Shown one piece after another: positions 5,792 through 6,693 of a stretch of DNA of 6,693 nt. The translations under genes were made by a program, and so were the position numbers. The DNA lies in contig DIFQ01000131.1 of assembly GCA_002419215.1 (NCBI GenBank), positions 679 to 7,371 on the forward strand, given 5' to 3'. The notes under the pieces were generated by a model. That model worked only from the letters and a program-made list of their open reading frames with translations, did no database searches and was not told the origin of the DNA. Origin of the DNA: Syntrophaceae bacterium UBA5744. GTDB taxonomy: Bacteria > Desulfobacterota > Syntrophia > Syntrophales > UBA2192. Numbering within the stretch: the stretch's first letter is position 1; each line of letters starts with the position of its first letter.

Positions 5792-6556
5792 ATGAACGTC
5801 ATCAAGATCATGCCTTGCCTGGACATGAAAAACGGCCGCGTCGTAAAGGGGGTCCACTTCGTGGATATCCGCGATGCAGGAGACCCCGTGGAAAACGCCG
5901 CCTTCTACCAGAAGGAGGGGGCCGACGAGCTGGCCATGCTGGACATTGCGGCCACGGTGGAAAACCGCAAGACCCGGCTGGAGTGGGTCCGGCAGGTTTC
6001 GGCCGTGATCACGATCCCCCTGACCGTGGGGGGCGGGATCAACAGCCTGGAGGACATCGAACTCGTTCTCGGGGCCGGGGCCGGCAAGGTCTCCATGAAC
6101 AGCGCCGCCGTGAAGAACCCGGAGCTTGTCCGGGAGGCGGCGACGAAGTACGGCTCCGACAAAATCACCGTCGCCATCGATGCGCGGCGCAACAAGGCCA
6201 TGCCCTCGGGCTTTGAGCTTGTCGTCGCGGGGGGCACCACCCCTGTCGGGAAAGACGCCATCGCCTGGGCCAAACAGTGCCAGGCCCTCGGAGCGGGGGT
6301 GATCCTGCCGACAAGCATGGACGGCGACGGGACCCTGGCCGGCTACGATCTCGAGTTCACCAGGGCCATCTCCGACGTGGTCACCGTGCCCGTCGTGGCC
6401 TCCGGCGGGGCCGGGAAGCTGGAGCACTTCTACGAGGCCGTCGCGAAGGGCGGCGCAAGCGTTGTCCTTGCCGCCTCGGTCTTCCACTTCCGGACCTTCA
6501 GCATCCGCCAAGTGAAGGAGTACCTGAGGGACAAGGGCCTCCGGGTGAACCTGTAA
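5792..6556 (+). CDS. hisF: Imidazole glycerol phosphate synthase cyclase subunit HisF (divergent)
   Basis: The 254-residue TIM barrel matches HisF throughout. It has CLDMKNGRVVKG with Asp11, VDIRDAGDP, FTVGGGI-like LTVGGGI, VAIDARR with Asp130, TSMDGDGT, VASGGAGKLEHF and AASVFHF. HisF cyclises PRFAR with ammonia from HisH to make imidazole glycerol phosphate and AICAR in histidine synthesis. Compared from memory with Thermotoga HisF, several positions differ: Lys5 for Arg5, Gly98 for Asp98, Val170 for Glu167, and Gly178 for the Arg of the usual D-R-D-G. The two catalytic aspartates are kept. ATG 5792 is chosen because AGGAGG (5781-5786) precedes it by 5 nt. No hisH, hisA or hisI is adjacent. 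It may be the pathway enzyme or a paralogue with another partner. A weak promoter-like TTGAAT at 5729 precedes it. Confidence 0.88.
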   Translation: MNVIKIMPCLDMKNGRVVKGVHFVDIRDAGDPVENAAFYQKEGADELAMLDIAATVENRKTRLEWVRQVSAVITIPLTVGGGINSLEDIELVLGAGAGKVSMNSAAVKNPELVREAATKYGSDKITVAIDARRNKAMPSGFELVVAGGTTPVGKDAIAWAKQCQALGAGVILPTSMDGDGTLAGYDLEFTRAISDVVTVPVVASGGAGKLEHFYEAVAKGGASVVLAASVFHFRTFSIRQVKEYLRDKGLRVNL

Positions 6557-6594
6557 TCGCAGGGACATTCCCCGGTGATGCTGAAAGTATAATG

Positions 6595-6668
6595 GAAGTT
6601 GGAAAGTTAAGAAGGCATGAAGTTGAGAATCCTGGAATGAGCAAAAGCGTTTTTATGTTCCGAACTTC
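6595..6668. repeat. GAAGTT/AACTTC repeat region after hisF
   Basis: Several GAAGTT-type units (GAAGTTGGAAAGTTAAGAAG from 6595, then GAAGTT again near 6619) are followed by TTCCGAACTTC (6658-6668), which is complementary to 6595-6604 with a one-base bulge. The unit resembles the repeats at 1-26 and 1496-1578. I see no gene or clear terminator in 6557-6693. Confidence 0.45.
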
Positions 6669-6693
6669 TTGATTGCAACAAAAATGCGTTACC

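Noticed and set aside
5267..6568. Minus-strand open frame of 433 codons over msrB and hisF
   Set aside because: It is antisense to two clearly conserved enzymes and shows no motifs of its own.

Overview
The window is a GC-rich bacterial chromosomal segment with short operons and long untranslated spacers. An octaheme c-type cytochrome fused to a rhodanese, several small lipoproteins and apparent selenocysteine use suggest an anaerobic Deltaproteobacterium (Desulfobacterota, perhaps near Syntrophales or Geobacterales). This placement is inference; no taxonomic marker is present. TGA acts as a normal stop in several genes (the msrAB fusion, the MliC-like gene, one small lipoprotein), so the organism is not simply recoded.

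Layout. (1) 36-1519, plus strand: a membrane-anchored alpha/beta hydrolase and a class I SAM-dependent methyltransferase. Their end runs into an imperfect inverted repeat built of GGAAG/CTTCC units (1496-1578). (2) 1646-2344, minus strand: two tandem paralogous small lipoproteins of unknown function. (3) 2345-2526: a divergent regulatory region holding a near-perfect 13-bp inverted repeat between two candidate promoters. (4) 2527-4491, plus strand: the central feature, followed by a small MliC-type lipoprotein and a strong terminator. (5) 4691-5704: an MsrA-MsrB methionine sulfoxide reductase fusion. (6) 5792-6556: a HisF-like protein with changes at residues that in classical HisF form the ammonia gate and the HisH contact. 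(7) The window begins and ends in short purine- or pyrimidine-rich GAAGTT/AACTTC repeats of the same kind as in (1).

Main result. What looks like a truncated rhodanese gene (ending at 2817) and a separate cytochrome gene (from 2989) is best read as one 540-codon reading frame, 2527-4146. Two TGA codons, at 2815 and 2821, sit exactly where the rhodanese motif Y-C-x-C-P-x-E has its two cysteines, giving Y-U-A-U-P-Q-E. Past the TGAs the same frame continues through the rest of the rhodanese domain and then eight CxxCH haem sites. A GC-rich stem-loop with a GGG apical loop lies 22-28 nt downstream, which fits a bacterial SECIS element. The predicted product is a secreted selenoprotein with a U-x-U active site fused to a hydroxylamine-oxidoreductase-like octaheme cytochrome. 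The chemistry is unknown; sulfur or selenium transfer coupled to electron transfer, or reduction of an N- or S-oxyanion, are reasonable guesses.

How the genes fit together. The selenoprotein and the MliC-like lipoprotein are probably co-transcribed and act outside the cytoplasm. The divergent lipoproteins may share regulation with them through the inverted repeat. MsrAB is a cytoplasmic repair enzyme. HisF stands alone, with no other his gene in view.
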